From: Pseudomonas fluorescens
GTDB lineage: Bacteria > Pseudomonadota > Gammaproteobacteria > Pseudomonadales > Pseudomonadaceae
NCBI RefSeq assembly: GCF_000968015.1
Contig: NZ_LACH01000003.1
Coordinates: 1-64,000 of the forward strand
Length of the DNA stretch: 64,000 nucleotides
Direction of reading: 5' to 3'
Numbering within the stretch: the first letter of the stretch is position 1; each line of letters starts with the position of its first letter. Of this stretch, positions 1-8,057 are shown one piece after another. The translations under genes were made by a program, and so were the position numbers. A model generated the notes under the pieces. That model had not been told where the DNA came from. It did not search any database and saw only the letters and a list, made by a program, of their open reading frames with translations.

Positions 1-93
1 CCGTGAAGAACCTTTTTTTTGCCCATTACGCAGGCAACGAACGTCACCGTTCGCTGGAGGTCAAACGATTACACGTCACCAAGGAGGCGTCTG

Positions 94-378
94 ATGGTTA
101 CTCACTTCAAAGTCGGCGGGCATCTGGCCTGCGGTCACAAAGGCAGCAAACTCGTTTCAACCACCGAACTGACCCGGGTGAAATGCAGAAGCTGCCGCAA
201 CACCGACGCGTTCAAGGATGCACGCAAAGACCAGCGCAACGCTGCACGCCGCGCCGCACGCAAAGCCAAAGTTACGCACACCGCCAATGACTGGCGCGCG
301 GCTTGGGTCGAACGACTCACCGCTATGGAAGGACTGCAACGATTGCCTCGTGGTTTCACCGGTCAGCCTTTCGTTTAG
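94..378 (+). CDS. Conserved hypothetical protein with CxxC-like motifs
   Basis: A 94-residue basic protein. The ATG at 94 is chosen because AAGGAGG lies 8 bases upstream; an in-frame ATG at 19 has no such site. The N-terminal part has a GHLACGHKG segment (about residues 9-17) and a CRSC pair (about 32-35), which could form a zinc ribbon. The middle is rich in Arg, Ala and Lys. No function is recognised. It lies in the chromosomal flank outside the mobile island. Confidence 0.7.
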   Translation: MVTHFKVGGHLACGHKGSKLVSTTELTRVKCRSCRNTDAFKDARKDQRNAARRAARKAKVTHTANDWRAAWVERLTAMEGLQRLPRGFTGQPFV

Positions 379-640
379 CTGACAGCATCGGTGGCCGGAT
401 CGAACTCATTCGATCCGGTCGCTGGCGCCATGATTTCCAGCAACGACATGCGTTTGAAGGCCTCGACCAGACCACGCCCCTCCTCGGGTGCGCATGAGAT
501 GGCCAGCCGCATCGTCGCCTCCCCCAGAGGCCAGATCAGAAACGCAGATTCCCGAACCCGCAACGCATCGCTATCGAGGAATACCCGAAGCATCGCGTCA
601 GCCAATAACCCGCCCGCAATACGACTCTCCTGCCGTTCCG
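375..640 (-). pseudogene. C-terminal remnant of an unidentified protein
   Basis: An open frame on the - strand ends at 375 and reads without a stop back through at least 640, past the only plausible internal starts (TTG at 605, ATG a few codons later). The translation looks protein-like (segments such as ERQESRIAGG and SAFLIWPLGEATMRL), but no ATG with a ribosome site was found. It meets the truncated NmrA-like gene of the opposite strand at about 635, so both may have been cut by one rearrangement. A short intact gene starting at 605 is the alternative. Confidence 0.4.
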
Positions 641-1114
641 CGAGCCAGCTGGTTCTTCCAGAATTTCAGCGAGGCGCACTTCCTGGGACCTATCCTTCAA
701 GGGGAACTGGCCCTCCCCGTCGGTCATATCGCAGAGCCCTTCATCGACGCAGAAAACATCGCCGAAATCGCGGTCGAGGCGCTGACCAAACCAGAACACT
801 CAGGCCAACTCTATGAACTGACGGGCCCACGAGCGCTGACGTTTGCCGAAGCCGTCGACGAAATCGCCCATGCGACAAAACGCGAAATACGTTTCGCCGC
901 AGTTCCGCCGGAGGCTTATCGTCAGGCGTTCGAGCAGGAAAAACTTCCCGCACAACTGATCGACCTGGTGCTGTATCTCTTCACCACCGTGCTTAATGGC
1001 CGCAATACACCGATTGCCGATGGCCTACAGCGTGCGCTGGGTCGGCCGGCGGGAGACTTTTCCGACTATGTTCGGCGTACGGCAGCTCCGGGCGTCTGGG
1101 CAAATGAAGGATGA
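638..1114 (+). pseudogene. 5'-truncated NmrA-family NAD(P)-binding protein
   Basis: The frame from about 638 to the TGA at 1114 encodes the C-terminal half of an NmrA/SDR-type protein: RASWFFQNFSE, then PFIDAENIAEIAVEAL and YELTGPRALTF, the usual order in that family. The N-terminal Rossmann part with the GxxGxxG nucleotide-binding loop, about 120-130 residues, is missing. Upstream in-frame sequence is unlike the family. The gene is therefore a decayed fragment and probably inactive. Confidence 0.7.
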
Positions 1115-1286
1115 AATCGAAGCGGCGCGCGCTTTAGATTGGGATCACGGGTATGCGCTAGTTAGATGAGCGAGGTGTGCACTATCGCCATGCCTTTTTT
1201 GGCGGCAAACAGATTTCTCGACTAGGGTTTTATCGAATCGAAATAGCGCCGACGGTGTTGGCGGGCACTCATCAAGGAGGGGACAG

Positions 1287-1496
1287 ATGACATCAATTCG
1301 AGATACCGAGAAAACCTATCGCACCTGGTCCAGCCCAATCTTGCTTGAACTCAAGGAGAGAGAAGACCAGCTAGACGCTGCAGCCCGCCAGGCCCTTCAG
1401 AATGTCTTGGTCGAGAGAAGGCTTGTCGATACCGGCAACCCTGCTGGCGAAGATCGACGCGGCGCTAATCCAGGGGTTAGCGGCCGAGGTCAATAA
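1287..1496 (+). CDS. Small hypothetical protein
   Basis: A 69-residue protein preceded by a strong AAGGAGGGG ribosome site 5 to 10 bases before the ATG. The first 50 residues are charged and helical (LLELKEREDQLDAAARQAL). The C-terminal 20 residues are Gly/Arg-rich and look less constrained, so the end may have been altered by a frameshift. Function unknown. The 170 bases upstream hold no other gene that I can see. Confidence 0.5.
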   Translation: MTSIRDTEKTYRTWSSPILLELKEREDQLDAAARQALQNVLVERRLVDTGNPAGEDRRGANPGVSGRGQ

Positions 1497-1520
1497 CTAC
1501 CACGGGCTAAAAAACAGCAA

Positions 1521-1579
1521 GCCAGAAACGTAAAAGGGTTTGCATCAGCTTTCGCTCGCAAACCCTTGGTTTCAGATGG
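1521..1579. repeat. 59-bp direct repeat, copy 1 (partner 2502-2560)
   Basis: This segment matches 2502-2560 at 52 of 59 positions without gaps. Both contain an inverted repeat of AAGGGTTTGC and GCAAACCCTT. In the second copy the repeat runs directly into the tRNA-Leu 3' fragment at 2557. The first copy runs into unrelated sequence after ATGG. The pair brackets the lipoprotein gene, which suggests an older insertion or duplication at the same tRNA locus. Confidence 0.8.
1534..1567. terminator. Hairpin with 10-bp perfect arms
   Basis: Arms AAGGGTTTGC at 1534-1543 and GCAAACCCTT at 1558-1567 enclose a 14-base loop. The hairpin lies between the convergent genes at 1496 and 1572. There is no long U tract, so it may be a weak or bidirectional terminator. 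The same structure recurs at 2515-2548. Confidence 0.5.
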
Positions 1580-2117
1580 CACCACAACGACAAACGCCGG
1601 AGCGGTCGCATGTTGTCTTGCCAGAAGGCAATGATCTTTGCGAACGCCAACGCACTGCGGTCATCCTTGAAGAGCTAGACCAAACCTGCTCGTGACTAGC
1701 CATACCCGTTTGCTTACGAGTCACTGGGGGGGTAAGGGTGTAGTGATAGTGGACCGCCCCTGTGTCTGGATGAACCAGCCAGTAGTCCTCCTTGTCTTTT
1801 TTAAGCCGATAGCACTCTTTCGGATTTTTGGCAGAAGTAAAACAAATCACTCCATCTTTGACTGTCCAGCGTTCTGTTTCTGGAGGGCTGCCTGACAATT
1901 CAAAAATTTCGGTACCGTCGGCATTAAAACTCAATGTATATGGGAGGCCAGTCCTTCCAATGTTATTCAACTTATTCCCAATTAAGGTGCTACGGACTTG
2001 ACTATCATCAAGTGCTACAGCTGAAGGTGTTACTGGCTTGATACCACCGCCACCAGAAGACGCGCAGCCTGATAGAAAAAGAGCCATAAGCGTGTAACTC
2101 CAGCCTTTCAGGTTCAT
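1572..2117 (-). CDS. Putative outer-membrane lipoprotein
   Basis: A 181-residue protein with a type II signal peptide: basic start, hydrophobic stretch and the lipobox LSGC (Cys at about 18), followed by a Gly/Ser linker. It would be lipidated and exported. The middle (about residues 50-125) resembles a small beta-rich domain with SFNADGTEIFELSG and WTVKDGVICFTS. After about residue 140 the composition changes to Arg/Ser-rich, and the frame runs into the 59-bp repeat, so the C-terminus may be a chimera created by rearrangement. Function unknown. Confidence 0.6.
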   Translation of the reverse strand: MNLKGWSYTLMALFLSGCASSGGGGIKPVTPSAVALDDSQVRSTLIGNKLNNIGRTGLPYTLSFNADGTEIFELSGSPPETERWTVKDGVICFTSAKNPKECYRLKKDKEDYWLVHPDTGAVHYHYTLTPPVTRKQTGMASHEQVWSSSSRMTAVRWRSQRSLPSGKTTCDRSGVCRCGAI

Positions 2118-2282
2118 ACGGCACCTCTTTTTGTGGTTACTGTGAGAACTTACTTGAGCCTAGGTGTAATGCCTGAGCATCGCCAGGAGCCTGGCGGCCA
2201 CACGACATTCGGCCACCTGTCATGCATTCGTCACACCGACCAAGCACACTGCAGTCAGCCAAAGGGATTTGGCCACGTGCAT

Positions 2283-2417
2283 AAAGAGCCCGGCCAAGTG
2301 CCGGGCTCTTTCGTATCTGCAACATGCTTTTCACGAAGTGCTGACAGAACGGAGCGCAGATTGAACGGACAAAAGGATTTGACCCCATACAGAGAGCCCG
2401 CAATACGCGGGCTTTTT
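2283..2417. terminator. Two terminator hairpins in a gene-free stretch
   Basis: Arms AAAGAGCCCGG (2283-2293) and CCGGGCTCTTT (2301-2311) form one hairpin. AGCCCGC (2395-2401) and GCGGGCT (2407-2413) followed by TTTTT form a second. Both fit rho-independent terminators reading rightwards; the first is symmetric enough to work in both directions. The interval 2118-2501 otherwise contains no gene I can support. Confidence 0.65.
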
Positions 2418-2501
2418 GTCGTCAGCCATTCCCACTGCCAAGCTCGCCACTAAGAAAGTCTCACCAACCAAGTGAATTGCGGACCAACTCGAAAATAGCG
2501 G

Positions 2502-2560
2502 ACCAGAAACAAACAAGGGTTTGCATCAGCTTTCGCCCGCAAACCCTTGATTTAAGATGG
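2502..2560. repeat. 59-bp direct repeat, copy 2, with displaced tRNA-Leu terminator
   Basis: This is the second copy of the repeat at 1521-1579. Its inverted repeat (2515-2524 with 2539-2548) sits directly downstream, in - strand direction, of the tRNA-Leu 3' fragment at 2557. It is probably the terminator that served the tRNA before the island was inserted and is now about 49 kb away. Confidence 0.6.
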
Positions 2561-2613
2561 TGCCCGAAGCCGGAATCGAACCGGCACGCCCTTACGAGCG
2601 GGGGATTTTAAGT
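2557..2613. other. attL: 3' end of tRNA-Leu left by island integration
   Basis: Positions 2557-2588 are identical to 51765-51796, which cover the 3' end of the intact tRNA-Leu(UAA), including the CCA end and T arm. After a divergent 11-base stretch, 2600-2613 again matches 51808-51821, the anticodon region. Sequence beyond that differs. The integrase gene starts about 210 bases away. This is the classic junction of a tyrosine-integrase element that targets a tRNA 3' end. The core crossover lies within the 32-bp identity. Confidence 0.9.
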
Positions 2614-2751
2614 TATTCGTGTCATGACATTGCTCGATCTTACCCAACATTGATTCTTCTTGCTAAAGCTTACTAATTCTTTACGGATCAGTGACTTACA
2701 GAGGAAAACAGTAGAGATTGAGCTTACTAGGGCTTCGTCAGCATTACCCAG

Positions 2752-2782
2752 GATTCCCCGCAAAAGTTTCCATGAGGTTTCC
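2752..2782. repeat. 31-bp integrase-arm-like repeat, left copy
   Basis: This segment equals 51657-51687 with one mismatch, in the same orientation. Both copies lie inside the island within 200 bases of an attachment site. A second, weaker similarity links about 2630-2655 with 51637-51660 (CATTG-TCGA-CTT-CCCA). Such terminal repeats fit arm-type binding sites of the integrase or of an accessory factor. Confidence 0.6.
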
Positions 2783-2826
2783 TTGGGTTTCCACCGCTGA
2801 GGGCTCGCACGATTTGAGTTCATGAC

Positions 2827-4194
2827 ATGCGCGACAACAAATTCCGCTTTACAAAAAGCTCGATCGAAACCCGTTGCATTTGCCCCACAGGAAAAACCGA
2901 GGCAATTTTTTACGATGACATGGCCGGTGGATTCGCGATTCGCGTCACAGCTGCTGGCGTCAAAACGTTTGTCGTCATCAAAAAGCTGGCCGGCAAAACC
3001 CATCGCATCACGCTCGGCCAGTACGACAGACTCACCTCAAAAATCGAAGCCATCAGGAATAAAGCCTCTGTGATTTCTGGTCAGATGGCCAAGGAAGTCG
3101 AGGAAAAGGTAACCCAGAAAAAAGCATCCGCTATCACCCTGCGCCTGGCCTTCGAAACCATGCTGGAAAACAAAGAAAAATTGTCCGAAGGAAGCATTGC
3201 AGACTACCGAAAATCTTTTGATAACCACCTTATCGATTTTGAACAGCTCCCGCTTATTGAATTCGATCACGACCTTGTAAAGAAAATCTTTAGGGACATT
3301 ACCAATCAAAAAAACAAACAAAATAAGCCAAAACTAAGGACAGCCAACAAAGCTCTTCGCATTTTAAGCATTACGTTTAACTTCGCGATGGCCTGGTACG
3401 CCAAGGGCAGGCAGTGTCCCATTACGTATAATCCTGTCGATATTTTGAAAGTCACAAAGCAATGGCATGTCAATGAGCGCGATAAAACACGGGTTCAGCC
3501 GGACGATCTGGGTGATTTTATCAACGCCTGTTTTGATATCGAAAGTGCTGGCCCGCAGAGGCGAAGACCATCTGTACTCAGCCAGTGCTCATCTAACATC
3601 TTGTTCATGACTTTCTCGGGCATGCGCCCTGCTGAGTCGGCTGGTATTAAAAAAAGCATGGTTGATCACGAGTATAAAGCGATCAGATTTGAAAATGATG
3701 AAGGAACCATTGTCCTTAAAAATGGCAAACGATTTCACTTGGTACTCAACGACGTGGCCTACGCCCAAATTCTTTACGCAATTTCAAAATCTGAAAGTGA
3801 ATATGTATTTCCGAGTATTAACGGTGGGCCCCTGCATGAGTCGTGCACCAGAGATTTCCTAAAAAAAGTAGAAAAAAGGATGCATGAATCCTACAAGCGT
3901 AAAACTTTGCGAGCCTCATTTATTTCGGTGGCAGACTACATTGGCATCAGCGGATACCATCAGAAAGTTTTGGTCAACCATTCCGGAAAAGGCCAGGACG
4001 TAGACGTCACTGACGGCTATAAAACAGTCACGGTCGCCGAAATTTTGGAATCGAGCATGAAGGTAGAGGCCAAGCTCATTGAACTTTCAGGTATGACTAA
4101 GGAGTATCTGTGCAGAGGACTGCTTGATCAGATCGAGCGCAAGAATGTCCTGACATTTAAAAAAGCAGAACTGAAACTGACAAAAGCAGGCTGA
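2827..4194 (+). CDS. int: Tyrosine integrase of the island
   Basis: A 455-residue tyrosine recombinase that would catalyse integration at and excision from tRNA-Leu. The N-terminal 100 residues resemble an arm-binding domain and the middle a SAM-like core-binding domain. Catalytic residues visible are Arg267 (FSGMRPAE), Arg362 (KTLRASF), His385 (VNHSG) and probable nucleophile Tyr398 (TDGYKT). The His expected three residues before Arg362 is Lys359, an unusual but tolerated substitution. It is read inwards from attL, as usual for tRNA-targeted elements. No strong ribosome site is seen before the ATG at 2827. Confidence 0.9.
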   Translation: MRDNKFRFTKSSIETRCICPTGKTEAIFYDDMAGGFAIRVTAAGVKTFVVIKKLAGKTHRITLGQYDRLTSKIEAIRNKASVISGQMAKEVEEKVTQKKASAITLRLAFETMLENKEKLSEGSIADYRKSFDNHLIDFEQLPLIEFDHDLVKKIFRDITNQKNKQNKPKLRTANKALRILSITFNFAMAWYAKGRQCPITYNPVDILKVTKQWHVNERDKTRVQPDDLGDFINACFDIESAGPQRRRPSVLSQCSSNILFMTFSGMRPAESAGIKKSMVDHEYKAIRFENDEGTIVLKNGKRFHLVLNDVAYAQILYAISKSESEYVFPSINGGPLHESCTRDFLKKVEKRMHESYKRKTLRASFISVADYIGISGYHQKVLVNHSGKGQDVDVTDGYKTVTVAEILESSMKVEAKLIELSGMTKEYLCRGLLDQIERKNVLTFKKAELKLTKAG

Positions 4195-4400
4195 AACTCA
4201 ATGATTGCTGGGTAATAAATGATTTTTTGTGACTAAGATGGAACTACTAGTGCCATTTGTGGCTTCTTTGTGCGCCAAATTTGGCTATTTTGCTGCCAAA
4301 AGTGTCAACCTTATCGTCAAATATGACCACTTCACCGCTCACTGAATAACCTGAAAAGTAAGGTTGGCCAGGATAGGTATACCCCATGTCGCAGTACAGG

Positions 4401-4540
4401 AGTGTGAAGTCACAGTGCGTTAGTGTGAAATCGCAATGACGAGTGCGAATGTCACAGTCATATAGTGCGAAAATCACTCCCCCTTAGTGCGACACACATC
4501 ATTTTCGCTATGACCCAGTGCGCTTTTGCATTGTCACTCT
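4401..4540. repeat. Array of six iteron-like direct repeats
   Basis: AGTGYGAA-type units start at 4401, 4422, 4442, 4464, 4486 and 4517, so the first five are spaced 20 to 22 bases, two helical turns. Units 1 to 4 extend to AGTGYGAA-N2-TCRCA. The array lies between the integrase and the mobilization genes. It may be an origin of replication, a relaxosome or regulator binding array, or integrase accessory sites. A short - strand frame across it codes for repeated CDF-T motifs, but I regard that as a by-product of the repeats. Confidence 0.8.
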
Positions 4541-4550
4541 GTGGATATTT

Positions 4551-4645
4551 AGTTATACCTGAAAAAATAACTTTCACCACCTCAATCTCCACCTGCATAA
4601 TAAAACTATAGAGCATTGAATAGCCAGTTGTGTCTATGATAGACA
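4551..4645. promoter_or_regulatory. Candidate oriT / mob operon control region
   Basis: Between the iterons and mobC lie two dyads: AGTTAT (4551-4556) with ATAACT (4567-4572), and TGTCTA-TGA-TAGACA (4631-4645). An inverted repeat beside a nic site is usual for MOBP origins of transfer, and a dyad just before the first mob gene could be an operator for autoregulation by MobC. No nic consensus is recognised, so the oriT call rests on position. Confidence 0.4.
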
Positions 4646-4677
4646 TATACTGCTCACTCTCCTTCGGAGGTTGCGCC

Positions 4678-5004
4678 ATGGAAAACAATAATAAGAAAAG
4701 AGTCGGCAAACCAAAATCAGCACCAGAACTTAAACGTGACAAGCCATTTATTGTCCGGCTTAACTCTATCGAGATGGATACTATTAAAGCCAAATGCATG
4801 GAGGCAGGCTATCAAGCAATTGGCCCTTTTATTCGGGATCACTTGATTGCCATCAAGCCAAAATCTAAGACATCGATCCCAGGGGCCAACATTCATATTG
4901 CTCAGATGATTATCCGTGTGGCAGTGATGTTAGACGATGGCGCGCCAACGGAGTCAATAATTCAAGAGCTTCAGAAAATCAACAACACGATATTGGGAGT
5001 ATAA
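4678..5004 (+). CDS. mobC: MobC-like relaxosome accessory protein
   Basis: A 108-residue basic protein. The start at 4678 follows TCGGAGG at a good distance. An RLNSIEMDTIKAKCMEAGY segment (about residues 23-41) matches the ribbon-helix-helix fold of MobC/TraJ-type proteins, which bind oriT and help the relaxase nick. The gene ends 4 bases before the relaxase gene, so the two form one operon. Known relatives sit beside MOBP relaxases on mobilizable plasmids and integrative elements; it is unusual beside phage genes. Confidence 0.75.
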   Translation: MENNNKKRVGKPKSAPELKRDKPFIVRLNSIEMDTIKAKCMEAGYQAIGPFIRDHLIAIKPKSKTSIPGANIHIAQMIIRVAVMLDDGAPTESIIQELQKINNTILGV

Positions 5005-5008
5005 GAAG

Positions 5009-6199
5009 ATGATCGGAAAGATCACAGAAAAAAGCACTGGCTCGTTCAAAAACCGAATTGAGTATATCTTTGGTTTGCGAAAGCATGAACACGCACTGAC
5101 TCAAATCAGGACTATCGCAAAGAACTGCTTGGCTCCTGACCCTCTCCGTCACGGGCACAATAGAGGCGACATTGATGTCCTGGGGATGATTGAAGAGTTT
5201 GACTCTGTAGAGCGCATGCGGAGCGGCTCAATCGATTCAGAGCGAAAGATCAAACCCGTTTGGCACGCAATCCTGGCCCTGCCCCCAGGCGAGTCCCTCA
5301 CTGATCAACAGTGGAAAGAGGCTGTGCAGGTCTATATGAACAACATGGGCTTCGATGAGAGCTGCAAGTGGGTCGCGGTGCTTCATGGGGACACCGAGTC
5401 CCAGCATGTCCACATCGTTGCAAACCGCATCCGCCTGGACGAGACGTTCTCAATGGTCAAAGACAGCAACGAGAGGTCGGCCAGCTGTGACAGCACATCC
5501 GATATTGAGGATATGTTCAATCTGACCAAAGCCCCTTCTCCAACCGAAACCTGGGGTACGGCCATCACCAGGGCTGCACTGGAAGCCGCTGAGCGAAATG
5601 ACGACATCCCCCGCAAGCACAAGATGATCGCAAAGATCGCAGGCGCTGTAGAGATCACGCAGGCTGCCCAGGGTGACATGTTCATGCTGATCCGCTTACT
5701 GCGCCGTCAGCGTGTTTTTGTCCACTTCACAAAGAATGCCAATGACCAGCCCAAAGGTATTGCTTATGAGTTTCAGGGCGTAGTCATCGCGGGCCGGAAA
5801 CTCAAGCGCTCCCGCCTCACCTTTCAAAAACTTACAACACAAGAAGGAATTTCCTATGACCCCGAAACCTTTCAGGCACTTGAGATCGAAGCTGCTCGAA
5901 GAGATCAAGACGATCAAAAACACGCTACAGAAAGATTCTGGTACTTCAGCTTTTTCTCCCGAACCCGCCGATTTGCCGTCAAATTTGAGCCCAAATCACG
6001 GAGTCAGCGAGAAATTGACGAGCTTGTTGAAGCAATCCAGGCTTTCCTAAGTGCGATTTTCGGTGTGCCATTCGAGTCAAAAAAGGAACGGGAGCGCAGG
6101 GATGCTGAGTATATTGAGTACATACCAGCGGTGAATTTGACCAGGGCGATGTTTGGTATTCGGGAGCGTCAGCCTTGTGACATCTTGCTGGATCCTTGA
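5009..6199 (+). CDS. mobA: MOBP-type relaxase (MobA/VirD2 family)
   Basis: A 396-residue relaxase N-terminal domain that would nick oriT and stay bound to the transferred strand. Motif III is seen as His126-Gly-Asp128-x4-His133-Val-His135, the metal-binding histidines. Tyr19 in NRIEYIFG is the likely nucleophile. The family often has a longer C-terminal part (helicase or primase); here it stops near 400 residues, which still fits small mobilizable elements. It needs a conjugation machine in trans, as no type IV secretion genes are present in the window. Confidence 0.85.
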   Translation: MIGKITEKSTGSFKNRIEYIFGLRKHEHALTQIRTIAKNCLAPDPLRHGHNRGDIDVLGMIEEFDSVERMRSGSIDSERKIKPVWHAILALPPGESLTDQQWKEAVQVYMNNMGFDESCKWVAVLHGDTESQHVHIVANRIRLDETFSMVKDSNERSASCDSTSDIEDMFNLTKAPSPTETWGTAITRAALEAAERNDDIPRKHKMIAKIAGAVEITQAAQGDMFMLIRLLRRQRVFVHFTKNANDQPKGIAYEFQGVVIAGRKLKRSRLTFQKLTTQEGISYDPETFQALEIEAARRDQDDQKHATERFWYFSFFSRTRRFAVKFEPKSRSQREIDELVEAIQAFLSAIFGVPFESKKERERRDAEYIEYIPAVNLTRAMFGIRERQPCDILLDP

Positions 6200-6207
6200 G
6201 ATAGGAG

Positions 6208-6293
6208 GCGCATCGGTAATTCAGTTGATGCGCTTCGTGATCAGAGCATCGCGTACCTATAGACGGAGTAGTGGCAAAACAGTAGCCTACTGT
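6208..6293. promoter_or_regulatory. Hairpin after mobA and palindrome before the Shedu gene
   Basis: GCGCATC (6208-6214) and GATGCGC (6227-6233) form a hairpin after the relaxase gene, without a U tract. ACAGTAGCCTACTGT (6279-6293) is a perfect 15-base palindrome about 60 bases before the next start. It looks like an operator, although no regulator of the gene is identified. Confidence 0.4.
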
Positions 6294-6350
6294 ATGAGTT
6301 TTCTCAGGTGAAGTTTTGCTCACTAGCAGATACAAAAATAGGGAAAGAGG

Positions 6351-7313
6351 ATGTCAAAAGTTAAGGATCAAAAGTTTGTACTATTACGAAACAAACCTAC
6401 TGTATTAACTCGGGCTGGATTCTGGAAAGTTCCTCACAACAATAGTCCGGACGAAGTCTACCTAAAAATTGGTAGATACAAAAAACCTAAAAACTTTTAC
6501 GAAAGTGAAATCGTAGAGCTAAGCGAGCCCAAAAGCGAGCTTACTCTGGATGGCGAAGAGTTCACAAATCTAGTTTCATTTATCCAAGATAATTACGAAC
6601 CTTTTAAAAATGGCGCTAAAGCATATCTACCTCTAAGCACTCCCTATGACATATCTATCGCCCAGCAGCTTAAGAAACTATTGGACGAGAGCGATCGATC
6701 CCAGATGCTACAGTTCCTGTTGGATAACGACGTAATTCCAGAGGAATTAGAAATTGGACTGGCTCATGCTAGGCGCGCTAGGGCAATAGACGAATATATT
6801 CAATTGTTAGAGAGTGATCATACCGAAAACAAATGGCAACATTGGTTCGAGGTGAATAGCTGGGTACTCGGCAGCGACTTTGTTAAGGTATTAGACGAGC
6901 GGAACATAGACACAAAAAATATTTCTGACTTCTTAATGGAAAGCTACGATGGCTTTTTAGATATAGTTGAAATAAAAAGACCTGAAGGCGGCTTGCAATT
7001 CTGGAGCTCTTCACTTGACCATGGCAATTATATACCTCATTCAGACCTCATTAAGGCAATCACACAAGCATCTAAGTATATTCACGAAGTCGAAAGAGAG
7101 GCCGACAGCATAAAATTTTATCAGCGGGTTGGTGGGATAAAAACGATCAAACCTCGCTGCACGTTGATATATGGCCGATCTAATGAGTGGAATGAAGAAC
7201 AGCAAGAAGCCTTTAGGATATTGAATTCTAGCTATCATAATATGAGCATAATGACCTTTGATCATGTTTTAGCTAGAGCATATAGAATCCTGGGGAGAAC
7301 GACCCATGTTTGA
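6351..7313 (+). CDS. sduA: Shedu anti-phage nuclease (SduA, DUF4263)
   Basis: A 320-residue protein preceded by GGGAAAGAGG. The C-terminal part carries the Shedu/DUF4263 signature: WFEVNSWVLG from Trp165, then a PD-(D/E)xK core with Asp200 or Asp204 and Glu207-Ile-Lys209 (DIVEIKRP). SduA is a single-gene defence nuclease that protects bacteria from phage infection. The N-terminal 150 residues are a likely sensor part. It is expressed separately from the mob genes and is the last + strand gene of the left module, the position expected for cargo of a mobilizable element. Confidence 0.85.
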   Translation: MSKVKDQKFVLLRNKPTVLTRAGFWKVPHNNSPDEVYLKIGRYKKPKNFYESEIVELSEPKSELTLDGEEFTNLVSFIQDNYEPFKNGAKAYLPLSTPYDISIAQQLKKLLDESDRSQMLQFLLDNDVIPEELEIGLAHARRARAIDEYIQLLESDHTENKWQHWFEVNSWVLGSDFVKVLDERNIDTKNISDFLMESYDGFLDIVEIKRPEGGLQFWSSSLDHGNYIPHSDLIKAITQASKYIHEVEREADSIKFYQRVGGIKTIKPRCTLIYGRSNEWNEEQQEAFRILNSSYHNMSIMTFDHVLARAYRILGRTTHV

Positions 7314-7357
7314 CATATACACGATCCTTTTTTTGGATTTTACTCGGAACACACTGA

Positions 7358-7828
7358 TTAACTTAAACTTAATAAAAAAAGCCGAAAAATCTGCCTAGCA
7401 TCCAGCAGCGCATGATGCGGCAACTCCTCCACCTCGGGCAGCTCGGCAGGGTCTTTGTTGTCAAAAATCCTGGAGATGTCCACGGGACGGTTGCTGACTT
7501 TTGCGGGCCATTTGCCGTTTAGGTATGCCATGTCACAGAAAAAATCCCAGTCCCAGACGGGCGCATCGGAGAGGATTTCGACTGGCCCATCGAACTGATT
7601 TAGAAACGCCGCAAGCCTGGCTTGGGCCTGCAGGAAGGTTATCCCATGGCTGCCGGGGTCAAGCTGAGGTAGGACGACTTCGACAACGAATTGCGAGCAG
7701 TCAGTTAGCTGATATGTGTCCGTCAGTTCGACGTAAAACTCAGCACCATTCTCGGCTACAAGCGCCAAGGAAATCAGCTTTGCGTCGGCGCTGAGCCGAG
7801 TGAATTCGGTATCAAGAAACAGCTTCAT
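7358..7828 (-). CDS. RNase-T-like 3'-5' exonuclease
   Basis: A 156-residue DEDD-type exonuclease. FLDTEFT (residues 4-10) holds the first acidic pair, a WDWDF segment the third region and LPHHALLDA the last motif with His and Asp. The start at 7828 overlaps the upstream stop as ATGA; an ATG two codons earlier is possible. It is the last gene of the - strand phage operon. Similar small exonucleases occur in phage genomes, where substrates are usually unknown. A second protein of this type is encoded at 35190-35648. Confidence 0.7.
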   Translation of the reverse strand: MKLFLDTEFTRLSADAKLISLALVAENGAEFYVELTDTYQLTDCSQFVVEVVLPQLDPGSHGITFLQAQARLAAFLNQFDGPVEILSDAPVWDWDFFCDMAYLNGKWPAKVSNRPVDISRIFDNKDPAELPEVEELPHHALLDARQIFRLFLLSLS

Positions 7829-8013
7829 TTCCATGCATCAATGCCGAGAAAAACGATCTCCTCGCGAACACGTATTTGCTCACCGTTTATCTCGCGACAT
7901 CGACATACAGTTTCCACTTTCGCAGTAACCTCGCCGTCAGGCTTACCGCCAATAAAAATCCGGCAGTCCTGAGGCATTGTCGACAACAGCTCAATAAATT
8001 TTGCTACGTTCAT
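7825..8013 (-). CDS. Small phage protein, MNVxxLIxLL type
   Basis: A 62-residue acidic protein. Its N-terminus (MNVAKFIELLSTMPQDCRI, then GG-DGEV) has the same pattern as the product of 8058-8282, so the two are probably paralogues. The end overlaps the exonuclease gene by ATGA. Proteins of this type are common in phages near tail or lysis genes, with no established function. Confidence 0.6.
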   Translation of the reverse strand: MNVAKFIELLSTMPQDCRIFIGGKPDGEVTAKVETVCRCREINGEQIRVREEIVFLGIDAWK

Positions 8014-8057
8014 CCCAAACCCCCACTGTTAAATAAAAGCGCCGGGCTCGGCCACAT

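Noticed and set aside
2133..2453. A + strand frame of 106 codons
   Set aside because: It runs through two terminator hairpins and has no ribosome site or protein-like composition.
4247..4477. A - strand frame with repeated CDF-T-L motifs
   Set aside because: The repeats come from the 21-base iterons read in frame; there is no ribosome site and the frame crosses the probable origin.
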